A stretch of DNA of 64,000 bases, from positions 474,475,375-474,539,374 of the forward strand of contig CM041776.1 in NCBI GenBank assembly GCA_023374045.1, given 5' to 3'. The position numbers and the translations under genes were made by a program. Shown here piece after piece: positions 10,374 to 22,278 of the stretch (the first letter of the stretch is position 1; each line of letters opens with the position of its first letter). The DNA comes from Limonium bicolor (taxonomy: Eukaryota; Streptophyta; Magnoliopsida; Caryophyllales; Plumbaginaceae). Below the pieces are notes generated by a model. The model worked only from the letters and a program-made list of their open reading frames with translations. It had not been told where the DNA came from and did no database searches.

Positions 10374-12621
10374 TGTAACACCCTGTATTTACCTCAAATG
10401 AAAGCTTATAAAAATACAAATCTAACGGCGCAAACGGGATCACAAACGGACTTCAAACGAGTCCTGAAAGTGCAAATTAGTGTTGGTCCGAACTTGTGTC
10501 CGGACATAGGAAGTTCGGACACAAGCCGAAGAAAACAGACTATAGAAAACCATTTGTCCGAACTTGTGTCCGGGCATCGACGTTCGGACACAAGTCGAGA
10601 GTTAGAAAACTGGAGGCCGACGATGTCCGAACTTGTGTCCGGACATTGACGTTCGGACACAAGTCGAGACTTGAAAAATCAGAAGACACACACGTCCGAA
10701 CTTGCGTCCGGACTTCGAAGTTCGAACACAAGTCGAGTTTTTAAACTTCGTAAAATTCCTTACGTGGTCCGAACATTGGTCCGAACTTGCAAGTTCGGAC
10801 GTAAGTCGAGACTTGCAAGTTGGACCCGTCCTCGCATGCTGTCCGAACTTTGATGTTCGGAGAGATGTTAGGACACAGCAAAACAACGAAAACCTTTGAA
10901 ATCTTTCGGGGCCTGTCCGAACAATGATGTCCGGACGGACGTTCGGACAGGTCCCTAAGTGCAATTCCCAGTGTGTAAACAGAGACCTAAAAACATCAAA
11001 ATGTATATATAAACCATAACAACAGTATGAAAAACATTTGGATGGGTAAAGTTAACAATAAGTACCTCAGAATAATGCTCAAACTTCATAAGATCAATTC
11101 ATAAACTGTCAAGAATATCTTTAGTAAATACCATAATAAATTTAACCTTAAAAACAACAGCAGATCCAAAACATCCAGGGCATTACCGCCACACCCAAAC
11201 TCTCTGGGTGCTCAGGCTAATGAACTAATTAAAAATAACAAAATAAATGTTAACTCGAATTCAACTTATGCGGAAGCCAAAATAAATTACCAACATGTAA
11301 AATCTTAGAAAACAACATAACAATTCATAAACATTGTATTTCAAACTTTCTCTCAATATCTCTTAATTTCCAAAGCTAGGTGAGTGCGCAATCCCGGTCC
11401 CCAAACTTAGTCATCCATACCTGCGATCATAAAACCATAGACAAAAACACAAAAGGATTGCAAAATCAGAAAAACTGAGTAAACTCTACCTCAATCTATA
11501 AAATACATTTTGTAAACTTATTTTCCATTTGTCAATCAGATGAGAATGTTTTACTGAACATTAGATTAATTTTCCAGAAAACACAATTAACAACGAAACC
11601 GCAGTATGGAGCTTCCAACAGGAGATAACCACAATTCCAAACCCGGGGTCACCTACGGGACCCCAAACAATAATTCCAGGACAGTCACCTATGGGACAGT
11701 CCAACAACCACCCCACCCTAAGTCCTTAAGTGTGCACACCCCCTATGAAACAGCAGTAACATAGAGTAGATCAAAGGGCTTAACTGCAACAATGTGTGCA
11801 GTGCAAATAATAATAATAATCATGGGGAGCACCTATGGGCTTCCAAAACAATAGAATACATCCTGCAAAAGACTCCCCAAAGACATCCAAAATTTAAATA
11901 TCACAACACAATCCAATTCTTCCATTTCCAAAACATGGGATACAATCCCAAAACTCCAAATCGCAACACACCGATCAAAAGACATGAGCATAGAATTTAC
12001 CTGGATAAACAATCCCCTCAAGAATCTACCTCCTCAGAATTAGTAGAAGCACTCGCCGGTGTAATTGAAGTCTAGATATATATATATTCAACAATCAGGC
12101 ACTACTCATCGTCATCGAATAAATTCATAAACTACCAAGTAGAAAAACTTTACCCAACGAATCTCTAATTGGCACCAAGGAAAGGAACTTTTAGGAGTAC
12201 GATGTACCACGAGAATTTGCAAAGGACCGAGAACACAGAAGTATGAGAATTTGGTTGGAAGTAGGAGCATAATGGAGCTGCATGAATTTTTGAAAAGGAA
12301 AGCGTGTCTGCAGAATGTTGAGGGTGAGGATTAGTGGAAGTGACCGGCGTTTTAAATAGAAATAAATTACAAAATAGAAAGAGGTGCTATTAAATAAATA
12401 CTTATCAATCCTTCTTAAGGGAAGAGAAAATATTAATCAGTTTAAGAAGAGTTCTGGAAATCACTATTGTATAAATTTAAAAGATGTAAAAGATCACAAC
12501 GTTGGGAAACATCAGCAGAAAGACTTGGGTAATTAAAATATCAATCTAGAAAAGGAAAACAAAATAAATAAACAATAATTCGAATTAATAGGAGAACGTG
12601 GTTACACCGTTGCAACAATGA
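10374..12621 (-). repeat. 5' LTR of element C, first part
   Basis: Collinear with 2495-4711 of the other LTR, including the hairpin array (about 10485-10950). It is interrupted at 12621 by element D, which duplicated AATGA. The remainder of this LTR is at 26524-27570. Confidence 0.92.
10485..10950. repeat. Tandem hairpin-unit array in element C LTR (copy 2)
   Basis: Same units as at 2605-3065, with CTTGTGTCCGGAC and GTTCGGACACAAG arms, slightly less decayed. The ORF-like readings on both strands here are a by-product of the repeats. Confidence 0.85.
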
Positions 12622-13424
12622 TGTAACACCCCAACTACAACCACAATACTTAACAAACGAACGCAGCGGAATTACAACTCACACTTGACTTAATCCTTGG
12701 GTGCTACACGCCGTTAGCCACCCACGTGGTTAACAAGGCTAATACATACACAACGTACCGGTCTGATGGACAAGATTACCAAGCATTACACCTTACATTA
12801 CCAACCGTTTCTAAACTGAACTACATACATTTACATTACGCCTGTACCGAGTCTATACCTTCATCTATCGATTATCAAACTTCGGTCTTACATCTCCTAC
12901 AACTACATAAACAACTAATAACTATCCATATTTATACAGCTACCCCATCCTACCTCGAACGGCTGCCAGCTCCATTGTACCTGTAAAGTAATAGGGGCCC
13001 CCAAAGAGGGTCAGCACCTTTGCTGGTATGGTAATCGAGCAGCCCGCATACTACCGGGCCACACACAACTATTTGTCGTCTAAGCATGTGGTTGATTATT
13101 TTTAAATCACACATAGAAACATATACACGTATCATCCTCATAATTAACACACATCCAATAAAAAGGATACGAACATAAGATTAACACATCACATTGGTTA
13201 GATCACCTTATTGTGTTTCTTGACCTATTGAGGGTTTCTGCCCTAACGAACTAAATACTTATTAGACGACACTTACCCATTTAATCGGGTTACAAGTAAT
13301 TACTTCTTGTATTAAATTTGGGTTGATTTCGGTTATCAACTTACACAACATCACCACACACATCCCGTAATAACATGTACACAACACATCACCGTTCTTC
13401 TTAGAGAACGTACACTTCACTTAA

Positions 13425-13770
13425 AGTGTGTCGGATTAAATATAGGTCCGCACACCGTACATATTTACCTTACTTAGATGTGTCGGTCTTAATATAGACC
13501 CGAGCACACCAATACACATAACGTTACTTAGATGTGTCGGTATTAATATAGACCCGATCACACCATACACAATTTCCCCCTAGCCCCAAATAATAATGAG
13601 GTAGGTAAGCCTTGGTTAAGCTTATGGGTGGTTGTAATCCAAGAAGGAAAAACAACCATAACATAACAGTATTCCCCCTAGCCCGAATAATAACGAGGTA
13701 GGTAAGCCTTGGTTAAGCTTGCGGGTGATTGTAATCCAAGAAGGAAAACAACCATAATATAGAGTGGGAG
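13425..13770. repeat. Tandem repeats inside element D LTR
   Basis: Three units of about 54 bp each containing gtgtcgg and tatagacccg (or taggtccg), then two units of about 101 bp beginning ttccccctagccc. The same arrangement is at about 23080-23430 in the other LTR. Confidence 0.8.
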
Positions 13771-14767
13771 TAAAACAACTGTAAACATCTACTCCCAAAC
13801 ACACGTGCATGACCGGGACTCCCGGATTCCTCACCTCCCATAATATATATATAGTTAGAAGTACCCTTATGGAACTTATCACATCACGACACCATTTGGT
13901 GTTACAACTTGGTTAAACACATAAGGGAGGTAACATCCCATTTGACAAACATGGATAACGGCGTTCGCTAAATAACAACATACCAACGAGGGCAACACAC
14001 AACACACACATCCACAATATACAACTAACGCACGGATAGCCGTAGTTAGAACATTCTCGTTGGTCGGGACATTTAATCCGAATACCAATCTCTTATGTGA
14101 TCCTAGAGTCAGTTAGTTACGGTTTAACACATAGTTGAGGTTAATCGGTAATTCGGTATCAGAATTATTTACAGCACATTAATGAATTATTGTAAACTCA
14201 TTTCATGCTTTATCTTGCAAGGTGGCAAACACACAGAAAAACACCACATTGGCATTCAAGCCGGTGTAATCCGGTAGGACACAGGTTGCAAGAAAACCAT
14301 ACCTGTCATCGCGGGGAATTACTTTACCGGGTGTCCTCACGTTCCTCGGTTCACACTTGTTCCGCATGTCTTACTCTTGAACCACTATTTACATGTCAAA
14401 TGGTTCAATTAATATTAAGGTGTTATGGTAGGTACATAATTGCTACTCCCGTACTTACCCCGTTATCCGGTTATTTTGGTTTAACTTTGTGTACTTAAAC
14501 TCACAACTTTCTCACATCCAACCTAACACTTGTTTACACTTTCTGAGGCCTTTACATGTCACCAAACAAGGCCTAAAATCATCAAAAACCATTGCCTACC
14601 AATCCCCAATTACATGTCATTTTATAACCTTAACATTTTAAATCATACTTACAACTAATCTCTTAAGTCCTTATATATTATCTTTCTAAACATCAATACC
14701 CTCTTAATGGCATACCACTAATACCACTTAACATTCTTAAAACTTAATTTTTAAATTTTTTTTTACA

Positions 14768-14895
14768 AAGGCCGAACGACCCACAGTAGGTAGGTCGCTT
14801 GGGTGGGTCGGCTGCAGAGAGCATCCGAGTTCACAGTTTAGCCCGACCGACCAGACTGGGGTCGGTCCCTGGGTAGGTCGGGCTGGAACCACTTC
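14768..14895. repeat. GGTCGG hairpin block, element D 3' LTR
   Basis: Paired CGACCCAC...GTGGGTCGG and CCGACCGACC...GGTCGG arms form imperfect hairpins. The counterpart in the 5' LTR is at about 24425-24548. Position and pattern parallel the arrays in the LTRs of elements C, F and G. Confidence 0.75.
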
Positions 14896-16860
14896 TAAAA
14901 ATGCCTATCTTATTCCAAACTCTTCCACAAGTTCCCTAATATGTTCTAACATCATTTGGGCACTTAAACACCCTCTTAAATCATCCATCAAACTCATTAG
15001 TTGACCCACCATCAAGCTCCTTGATCATTTACTCAAATTCGTGCAAAATTCCAAGTTACCAAGCATCATTATGCTACAGTTTTGCACTCTCTTATCTCCA
15101 TTCTCCATCTACCATATAAGGATACCATCCACCATCCAACACTACAAACACCTAGTTTTCTCCCATTCACCAAGTCGTCATCAAACACTCATTTCCTACC
15201 AAAATTTCGCCATAACCTCCCCATAAACCTTACACATCCATTTTCACCAATTCTCATCCTTTTCATTCCTAATCTAGCCACACCCTTTAAAGGGTCCAAC
15301 CAGCACATAATAAATCCTCAAAGTCCATCAACAACATAATCTCCAAAATCTCAATAAACCATAATATAAACAAACTCAAAACACTTGGCTCCAAGGCCCT
15401 TAATTCACAATCAATTTCACAAATCTCTCTCAAAAATCAACTAAACACAATTCCAACATGGATTGCAACCCATAATTTGGGTTCATTAATTTGTTTACCC
15501 ATCCCAACTCTAAAACAATTACAACAAAGTTTAAGGTAGATTTCTTACCTTAATTTCACAAGTTTCTCTTTAATTCTCCTCTTGCTCCTCCTCTTCTCAA
15601 ATTCGGTCAAGTGGGGATGAAGTTGCCAAACTCCATTCCAACATTCAAGAAACACAACATTTAACATAATTAAAATCCTAATCCTTAAAAGTACACTAAT
15701 CCAAAGCAAGGCATAAAACACCATAGTTAGGGTTTACCTTTTGGTGCTCTTTAAGAGGGGTTCTCACCCTTGAATCAAGAAGGTGGTTATCCCACCATTG
15801 GAGGGTTGAAGCAAAGCTCCAAAACAAGAGGAAAAACAAGGTAAGTGAGAGAGCAAAAATCGGTTATCCTAGGAGTGGAGAGAGAATGACTTTTTCTTGG
15901 AAATTTTTACCTTAGGAGGAAGAGGAGACTCCAAGCTACACATTGATGCCATTTTCTTTTCAAATGGGAAAACCCATGGAGATGAACTTCACCATTTTCA
16001 GATTTTGACAAGAGAGGAAGATAGAGGAAGATGAGAGGAAGAAGAATATATATTTTATTTTGCATTTGGAGCTTGTATGTAGCTAGAGCATGGAGAGAAA
16101 GAGGGAGTAGCCATGGGAGCTTGGTGAGAAAGCTCAAAAACGACAGCAACCAGAGGGAGAGGGGAGAAATCGCAAGGAAGGGGAAAAAGGAGGAAAGAGA
16201 AGAGGAAAGAAAATAAGGAAGAGAGAGAGGGAAAAGGGAATAAGTACCCTTTTCACTTTTTGCTTTTTGACCCATTTAATTAGCTAGTTGGTCAAGAGTG
16301 TATGTGAGGCTATTTTAAACTGTAAAAACCGGCCCCCTATTATAATACAAGCTGGAGCGTTTTTCGTTATTTATCGAAACGCTCGTTAACTTACCCGGTT
16401 TTGCACTATTCACTAACCGGGCCCGTTTTCCGGAATTTTCTCGTTTCTTTAATTTTTAATAGCTCTTAAGCTTCCATTAGTGTTTATTTATAGTTATTTG
16501 ATGAACAATAATTTTTTACGTGTTCATTTTACCACTTAAAGTCACGTTTTCGTGTTTTCTCGAAAAACACGTTTTAAGACTCCGTTAGCGTTTTAACACA
16601 TTATTTGGATCCGTTTTATTACGGAATTTTTCCCACATGTTCTCAGTGTATAAATAGGGTATAAAAATATATTTATAACCCCAGTGAAGGTTATATACCT
16701 CATAAAATAATTAAATACGCATTTTCACGTTCTGTGACTTTTACGCATTTTCTTTTTCTTTTTGGTTTTTATTTCTTCATCAATGATTTTAAGGACTTCA
16801 TTAGCCTTAGAAAATCATAATTATATAATTAATTAACACATTAAGGTTTAGGTTATTTCA

Positions 16861-16897
16861 ATCTACCCCCCTTAAAAGAACTTTGTCCTCAAAGTTC
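16861..16897 (-). other. Polypurine tract and stem-loop of element D
   Basis: On the element strand GAACTTTGAGGACAAAGTTC (8-bp stem, 4-nt loop, 16878-16897) is followed by TTTTAAGGGGGGTAGAT and the LTR start. It is the plus-strand priming site. Confidence 0.85.
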
Positions 16898-16974
16898 ACA
16901 ACTTCCCATGCATCCTTTAATTAGAATACCGGGTTTACTTGCAAGATACAACTTCCATACTAAAACGCACTTTT

Positions 16975-17155
16975 ACATAATAACCTCAGAGTTAACGGTC
17001 CGGGTAACATATCCACATCCATACATGACATACTTTACATAATAACCTCGGACTCAACGGTCCGGGTAACATAACAGCATTTGTACTTACATAATAACCC
17101 TCAGACTCTCAGGTCTGGGTCACAAAACAACATTCAGACTCATAGGTCTGGATAA
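16975..17155. repeat. GGACT/GGTCC minisatellite near the 3' end of element D interior
   Basis: Four degenerate units containing taacct, ggactcaacggtcc (a small hairpin) and gggtaacat. Equivalent units are at 47490-47705 in element F, with weaker traces at about 52105-52185 in element G. Confidence 0.75.
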
Positions 17156-18384
17156 TATTTATTACACATATCACAACATGTCTTAGCATGTATAACAAAC
17201 AAAAATACCTTTTCCATCTCTTCATGGGCTCGAGTCCCATGTTGAGTACATATACACTGTGATCTCGCAGAACCCGGTCACGATGGACACCTTCTGGTCC
17301 CCGTTCCTTTGGGAGATCAAAACAATCACATACATTTTTAAACTATACTTCTCATGCCACCGGTCCGAAGACAAAGGCTCATACATCCTCAGCTCGTGAG
17401 CAAGTAATACAAAAATATTCTTTATGGGGTTAAGTAGAACAAATCCTTTATTGGAAGGATACTAATTGAAAATCCTCTACAAGGTCAAGTAAAAGAAATC
17501 CTTCCTTTGAAAATACCATTTAAGAATTTTGGAAGTATTTATTGAAGTCTTGAAAGCACCAATTGAAAGTTTAAAAGAAAAAACACCAATTTGAAATTCT
17601 TTTTGATAACGTAATACAACTCCAAGTCCAATTTGTGCTAACTGCATCTTAATCTTAACGTGATTAATTGTGACCACTTATAGGGAGTTTCAAGAGTCAT
17701 CCAACTTTGATGTGATCAGCATCAGTGTTGAACTATCTCTCCACCCCAATTTGTGTTCGGTTTCCCTTGATCGCATGCAAATCAAGTTCCACCTCCCACT
17801 TCAATTTCAATCAAGCAACTACTTCAAACATTTACCATTTTCTATCTTTTGAATCCTTCTAGTCATAATCATAGAGCAGTACATCTTCAAAGGATGGAAC
17901 TCTGTCCATCAATTATCCTCAATTTGCCTAAAGTCAACTTACCTAGGGAATCCTATTCTCACTAAGTTCTTCATTGATTTCCTACTGATTCATACATCAC
18001 AATACTATGTATATATATATATTTTCACCAACACAATACACAATACTCTATATATATATATGTATATATTTTTTTAAAAATCACAATACACATCATTATA
18101 TTTGTCTCAAATAAAAGTATACTATCGGGGTTTTAGTTCCCCAGGAGTTTCTCTACTCCCATACACTCATATCCACACACCACTTATAACAATGGTATTC
18201 GCATCTTCTATGCGCAATTACCACGATTAAACCATGAATGCATACGTATGTTCATGCACCATACGCACCAATCATCAGAACAGAGTATTTTATATTATAC
18301 ATCACATCATAACAAATTATTTTGTGCTGTGCACAACATTGTTCACGTACACTTGTACGTAAACATTCACTAAGCGTTTTTGCG

Positions 18385-18405
18385 CTCTACCCCCCTTAAA
18401 AGGGA
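18385..18405 (-). other. Second polypurine-like tract, element D
   Basis: On the element strand CCCTTTTAAGGGGGGTAGAG, nearly the same as the tract at the LTR, about 1.5 kb upstream of it. It is conserved at 46425-46445 in element F and 52254-52275 in element G. Confidence 0.6.
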
Positions 18406-21320
18406 TTATGCCCGCGTAATCTACCATATGTTATTACTTAACATTGGTTTAAAATGTTCTGCCATCGTGAAGTGTTTTAACTTCCACGCGGTAAATTATA
18501 CAATGTGTTCCAGTCAGAGGACTTTAACCATATTGACGGTTTAGTCCCTGAACCAGAATTCTCATCGGAGTTTGTTTAACTCATCAACGGTTCCAGTTCA
18601 GGCCTGTGAGGATTCTAGGCGATAATAATTAGCCATTTACTCATATTCACTACGCACATTCAGTAGCTGAATCATTGGCTCACTAGTTACTGCCGCACGA
18701 CTCTGATATCTTGGGAGGTTAGTTTGCCCCACTCGTTATTCTTAAAGTATTGTACATCTCTTATTCATCATCTTTATCCTGGTAATAACAGTTTCTCAAC
18801 CGACGTGTGGTACCACTTACTGTGCGCGAATTCGGTGAGTTATTAAACTTCCCATCCACATCTCTGACAAATTACTGAGTATACTGCCATGTATTTCATG
18901 ACTATTCACTTTGCTTCTTCCGACTTACTGTCGGTTGAAGTCGAGCTACTACCTAATATGTAGTGCTCCCTTGGTTATTTCCAACACTTGAGGTATATTC
19001 CATACCAGTATTTGGTATTTAGTGCTCCTTTAGTCACTTATTCCTAGTCATGCCTCCAACTTGGTTTTGTACAAGTATTCCTTCATTTGTACGATCTTGC
19101 ATTTCCTATGCCTCGGTCCTTATAGCGTTATAAGTCCCTTTCTACTTCTACCACAATTAACATTTCCCCAAATTCCTAGCTATCCCACTCGATCATTGCT
19201 GCGCAAGTGCAATACCAAAACACTCAGTCATACAGAGTGCAGAGGCGTTAACCCTTGGCAGCAAATCTCTTATGCGATTGCACTAGGAATGAACATTGTT
19301 TCCTTGTTGTCCGGTCTGTCTACCATATTTATACATCAACTCCATCTTATTGTATGATTTATTCACATGTATTGGTCGATTGCTGCGCACCATGTTCTTA
19401 CTTCCTGTACAGCACTAACTTACATGACATCCACTTTCATATTAGCTTTCGCACATGTACTTCCATCATTCGTATTATGGTTCGTCATTTATTTGGATGA
19501 CTACTAAATACACTATTTTTCAAGTCATTTATGCTCCTTGAGGTTGTTTGCTCTACATTTAGCATCACACACCTATGGTGGTTGCTATTAGACTTATTAC
19601 TCTTCCGTTCTCCACAACTAGTACAAACACTTCTTTTCGTATTATTCTTATTCAAATCATTCTTGGGTAATAATGATATGGTCAATCCTTAACATACTTC
19701 TTGAACTTGGTTCACATAACTACCGCTCCCGCGGTTTCACAACATCGAGAGGTATCCCCACTCTTAAAGTAGTGGTTCGTTCTCCGCTTTATTTACTTGT
19801 ACAACATAAACTTTCAAAATCAATTAAATTTGCATAACACATTTGGTCTGTGGCTTATAAGCCTCGTTGCCTCGAGCTCTACTCATTATAGGATGTTCAC
19901 ACAAATTTACTTCTCCGTACACCATCGCATGGTTTGGAGGTTGTATTAGACTTCCTAAAAGGTCGTCGCATCATGCTTCCTTATATGGGATGCCCCTTAA
20001 GAATGTCCGTTTACCTCCTGACGACTTATGTTTAAACCGAGTATTAGCTTCAACTCTTGTGTTTCTATCACGACATTTCGTTCAACAATTGTTGACCCAA
20101 ACACCCTTCAGGACAACTCTGTGTGTTACTAGGTTATGCCATTACATCTGGCTTGTATACGTTTAGTTAACTACATCGCTTTGCGTTCTTTAATGGGTTT
20201 ACTATCCTCTTCTGTGAAGATCGATATTCCCTGGTAGTCTGGGTGATCATTCCGGGAGTTTCATCCCATTCGTTGCACATTAACATGTCCATACTAGGCA
20301 TTGGCCTTACTATGTATAGACTGGGTATTTGGTCCAGCTATCATGTTTTATTCCTCGGGATTCTTGAGACATATGTGATGTCTTCACTTACTAGTCAGTG
20401 CGCTCCACGCTTCTTGACTCATAAACCTTTCCTTGAAATGGATTCGCTAATTCTTTTAGTCTCGTTAAGTTAACTGAGTTCCTTTACTTCAACCATTCTT
20501 GGCAATTCATTGTTGTTGTTTAACTTTTACTGCTGACTGTAGTATGGAGTCGACTACTTCCCGCGTTCCTGACTCCACTCACATACATATGTGGGGTACT
20601 CTACTGATACATTGCTACTTACCCGACTAACCTATTAGTAGGTCTGTCAGGCCCGCAAGCTCCTATCGGAGTGCGGTCGTCCCACATTTCATTTTCGTAT
20701 ACTCGTAGTGTCCGTCACACGCCTATGTGAAGTATTCTGTTGTCAACTCCTCTTATATCATCCGATGATAATGCACCCTTCGTGCTTCCCGAACTAAATT
20801 AAGGGGAATTTATCCACCGTCTGTATTTAGTACGTGCTCAATTCATTCCTTCGGGTTGATACCCTCGGGTTGTAGGATTTTTCTAAGGTTGCTCGTAAGC
20901 AACTGGGTACAGCTTACCTACTGTGTGGCGCTGAGGCCGGTGTAGGTCTTCCGGTTGTGGTTTTAAAGAAAATCTGAAGTTTGAGAGAAACTTTGAGTTT
21001 AAAAGAAGGTTTGAAATAGCATACGTTTGGAAGAAAATTTGGTTTTGAAAGAGGGTTTGACATAAATATGAGTTTGGAAGAAAATTTAGGTTTAAAAGAA
21101 AATCCTTCACGGTATTTAAAATGCCTTCCTGCCTTGACCAAATCTAGCTTCTCGCTGATTGGTATATCCTCAAATACGTTGGTTAGGCCGCTAAGCCCTT
21201 ATAGAATTCACTTTTTAACTTCTTGGACTCGTGATTCTATAACTACTTCGTTCACCAGTACGGTACTCCACTAAGTACTTCATAGTCATTAAAATTTTCC
21301 CGAATAGTCCCGTTATAGCA

Positions 21321-21340
21321 GCACTTGCCATGGCAAGTGC
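21321..21340. other. 20-bp perfect palindrome, element D interior
   Basis: GCACTTGCCATGGCAAGTGC is its own reverse complement. The identical 20 bp recurs at 43696-43715 in element F, within otherwise diverged surroundings. Confidence 0.8.
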
Positions 21341-22245
21341 GCCCTGCTGGCTGATTATCGGTTCAATGCATAGTGGTTGTGGTACTACTTTAATCATTAC
21401 CGTGTTCAGTAGCCTTGTTGGCTCCTCCTTTGACCTTACAGTTTTGATAATAGAACATTCGAGCGACTCTCATTGGTCTTGACATGGTAGTCGTTAACTA
21501 GGGTGACTCTCCATTCACTTACTCTGTGTTCTTCCTTAATGTTTGTCCCCACACATTTGTCGTGGTTACCGAGACTTGATTCTTATTCAGGTACTACTTC
21601 GTAGTCCTATTGAAGTATGTTTCACTTATATTCCCATAGTGGTCTAAACTATGATAATCGGGTATTATAGCCTCTTTGGCGTTGTAGGTTTGGAATTATC
21701 CAACCTTGACTTGTTCCTTAGTCGGTTACTATATCATTGTCGGTATTATTTAACAATTGTGGTCCCGTAGACATGTGTCTCAGGTTTGTTGCTCCTCCAT
21801 TGTCCGCTTTGTGCACAGTTAGTGCTTCCTTTCTTGTTGGATGGGTTTTCCTCGACTGCTAGGCATGTCGACCCAGGTTGGCGGAAATTTCATTCTCCTG
21901 TAGATAGAGCTCTTCATTCTCCACTATTAAGTGTGGTTAACATCGTTCAGACAGAATCTGCCCCCGGGATTTCCCGTTCTGGGATCTAGCATACAACAGG
22001 TTTTAGTTATTACAAAAATAATTCATAACAGCCAGATCGGGTTGTTCCCGAGTGTGGGAGGACTTCCATCTATCTGGCGTTCTTTCCCGAGTTATAAAAC
22101 GGGGGTTGTGGAGGGCGGGATGGATGTTGTAGGTATCCAGCAAACACTTCTAATTCCTACTAGCGTATTTCACACTATCACTCAACCCTTAACCCAAATT
22201 ATTAAACTCCTAACTCGGTACTTCCTAAGCTCGGTATTTCCAGTC

Positions 22246-22273
22246 ATCAGAGCGATACTTCGCTATGATACCA
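22246..22273 (-). other. PBS and PBS hairpin of element D
   Basis: On the element strand TGGTATCATAG, a tRNA-Met-type PBS with one change, overlaps a potential hairpin (22246-22269) with about 10-bp arms around an AGTA loop. The same hairpin exists in elements F and G. Confidence 0.75.
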
Positions 22274-22278
22274 CTTTT

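Larger units (their letters stand above)
12622..16860 (-). repeat. 3' LTR of element D
   Basis: A 4.2-kb LTR, near-identical in layout to 22279-26523. It holds three copies of a 54-bp unit ending in GTGTCGG...TATAGACCCG (about 13425-13565), two copies of a 101-bp unit (about 13567-13770), a GGTCGG hairpin block (14768-14895), and a CT/GA-rich stretch at about 15900-16230 that creates spurious ORFs. No coding sequence is supported. Confidence 0.92.
16861..22278 (-). other. Non-coding interior of element D
   Basis: 5.4 kb without recognisable gag, protease, RT, integrase or host gene motifs in any frame. It is homologous, in opposite orientation in the window, to the interior of element F (42865-47821). 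Shared landmarks include a 20-bp palindrome (21321-21340), a second polypurine-like tract (18385-18405), a block near 17230-17330 and a minisatellite near 16975-17150. The short ORFs inside are not conserved as proteins as far as I can see. Confidence 0.85.

Noticed and set aside
10398..10964. Cys/Arg/Ser-rich ORFs on both strands
   Set aside because: They come from the hairpin-unit array, which reads open in several frames at once; the peptides are repeats of the DNA unit.
15907..16275. ORF rich in Leu/Ser/Phe looking like a membrane protein (also at 25576-25921)
   Set aside because: It is a translation of a GA/CT-rich stretch in the element D LTR. The two LTR copies do not keep the frame, and no known domain is present.
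18000..18075. AT dinucleotide runs as functional elements
   Set aside because: Ordinary microsatellite-like sequence in AT-rich DNA, not conserved in element F.
19061..20473. Chain of short ORFs in element D interior as decayed gag/pol
   Set aside because: No zinc knuckle, protease, RT, RNase H or integrase motif could be found in any frame, and the equivalent region of element F does not keep these frames.
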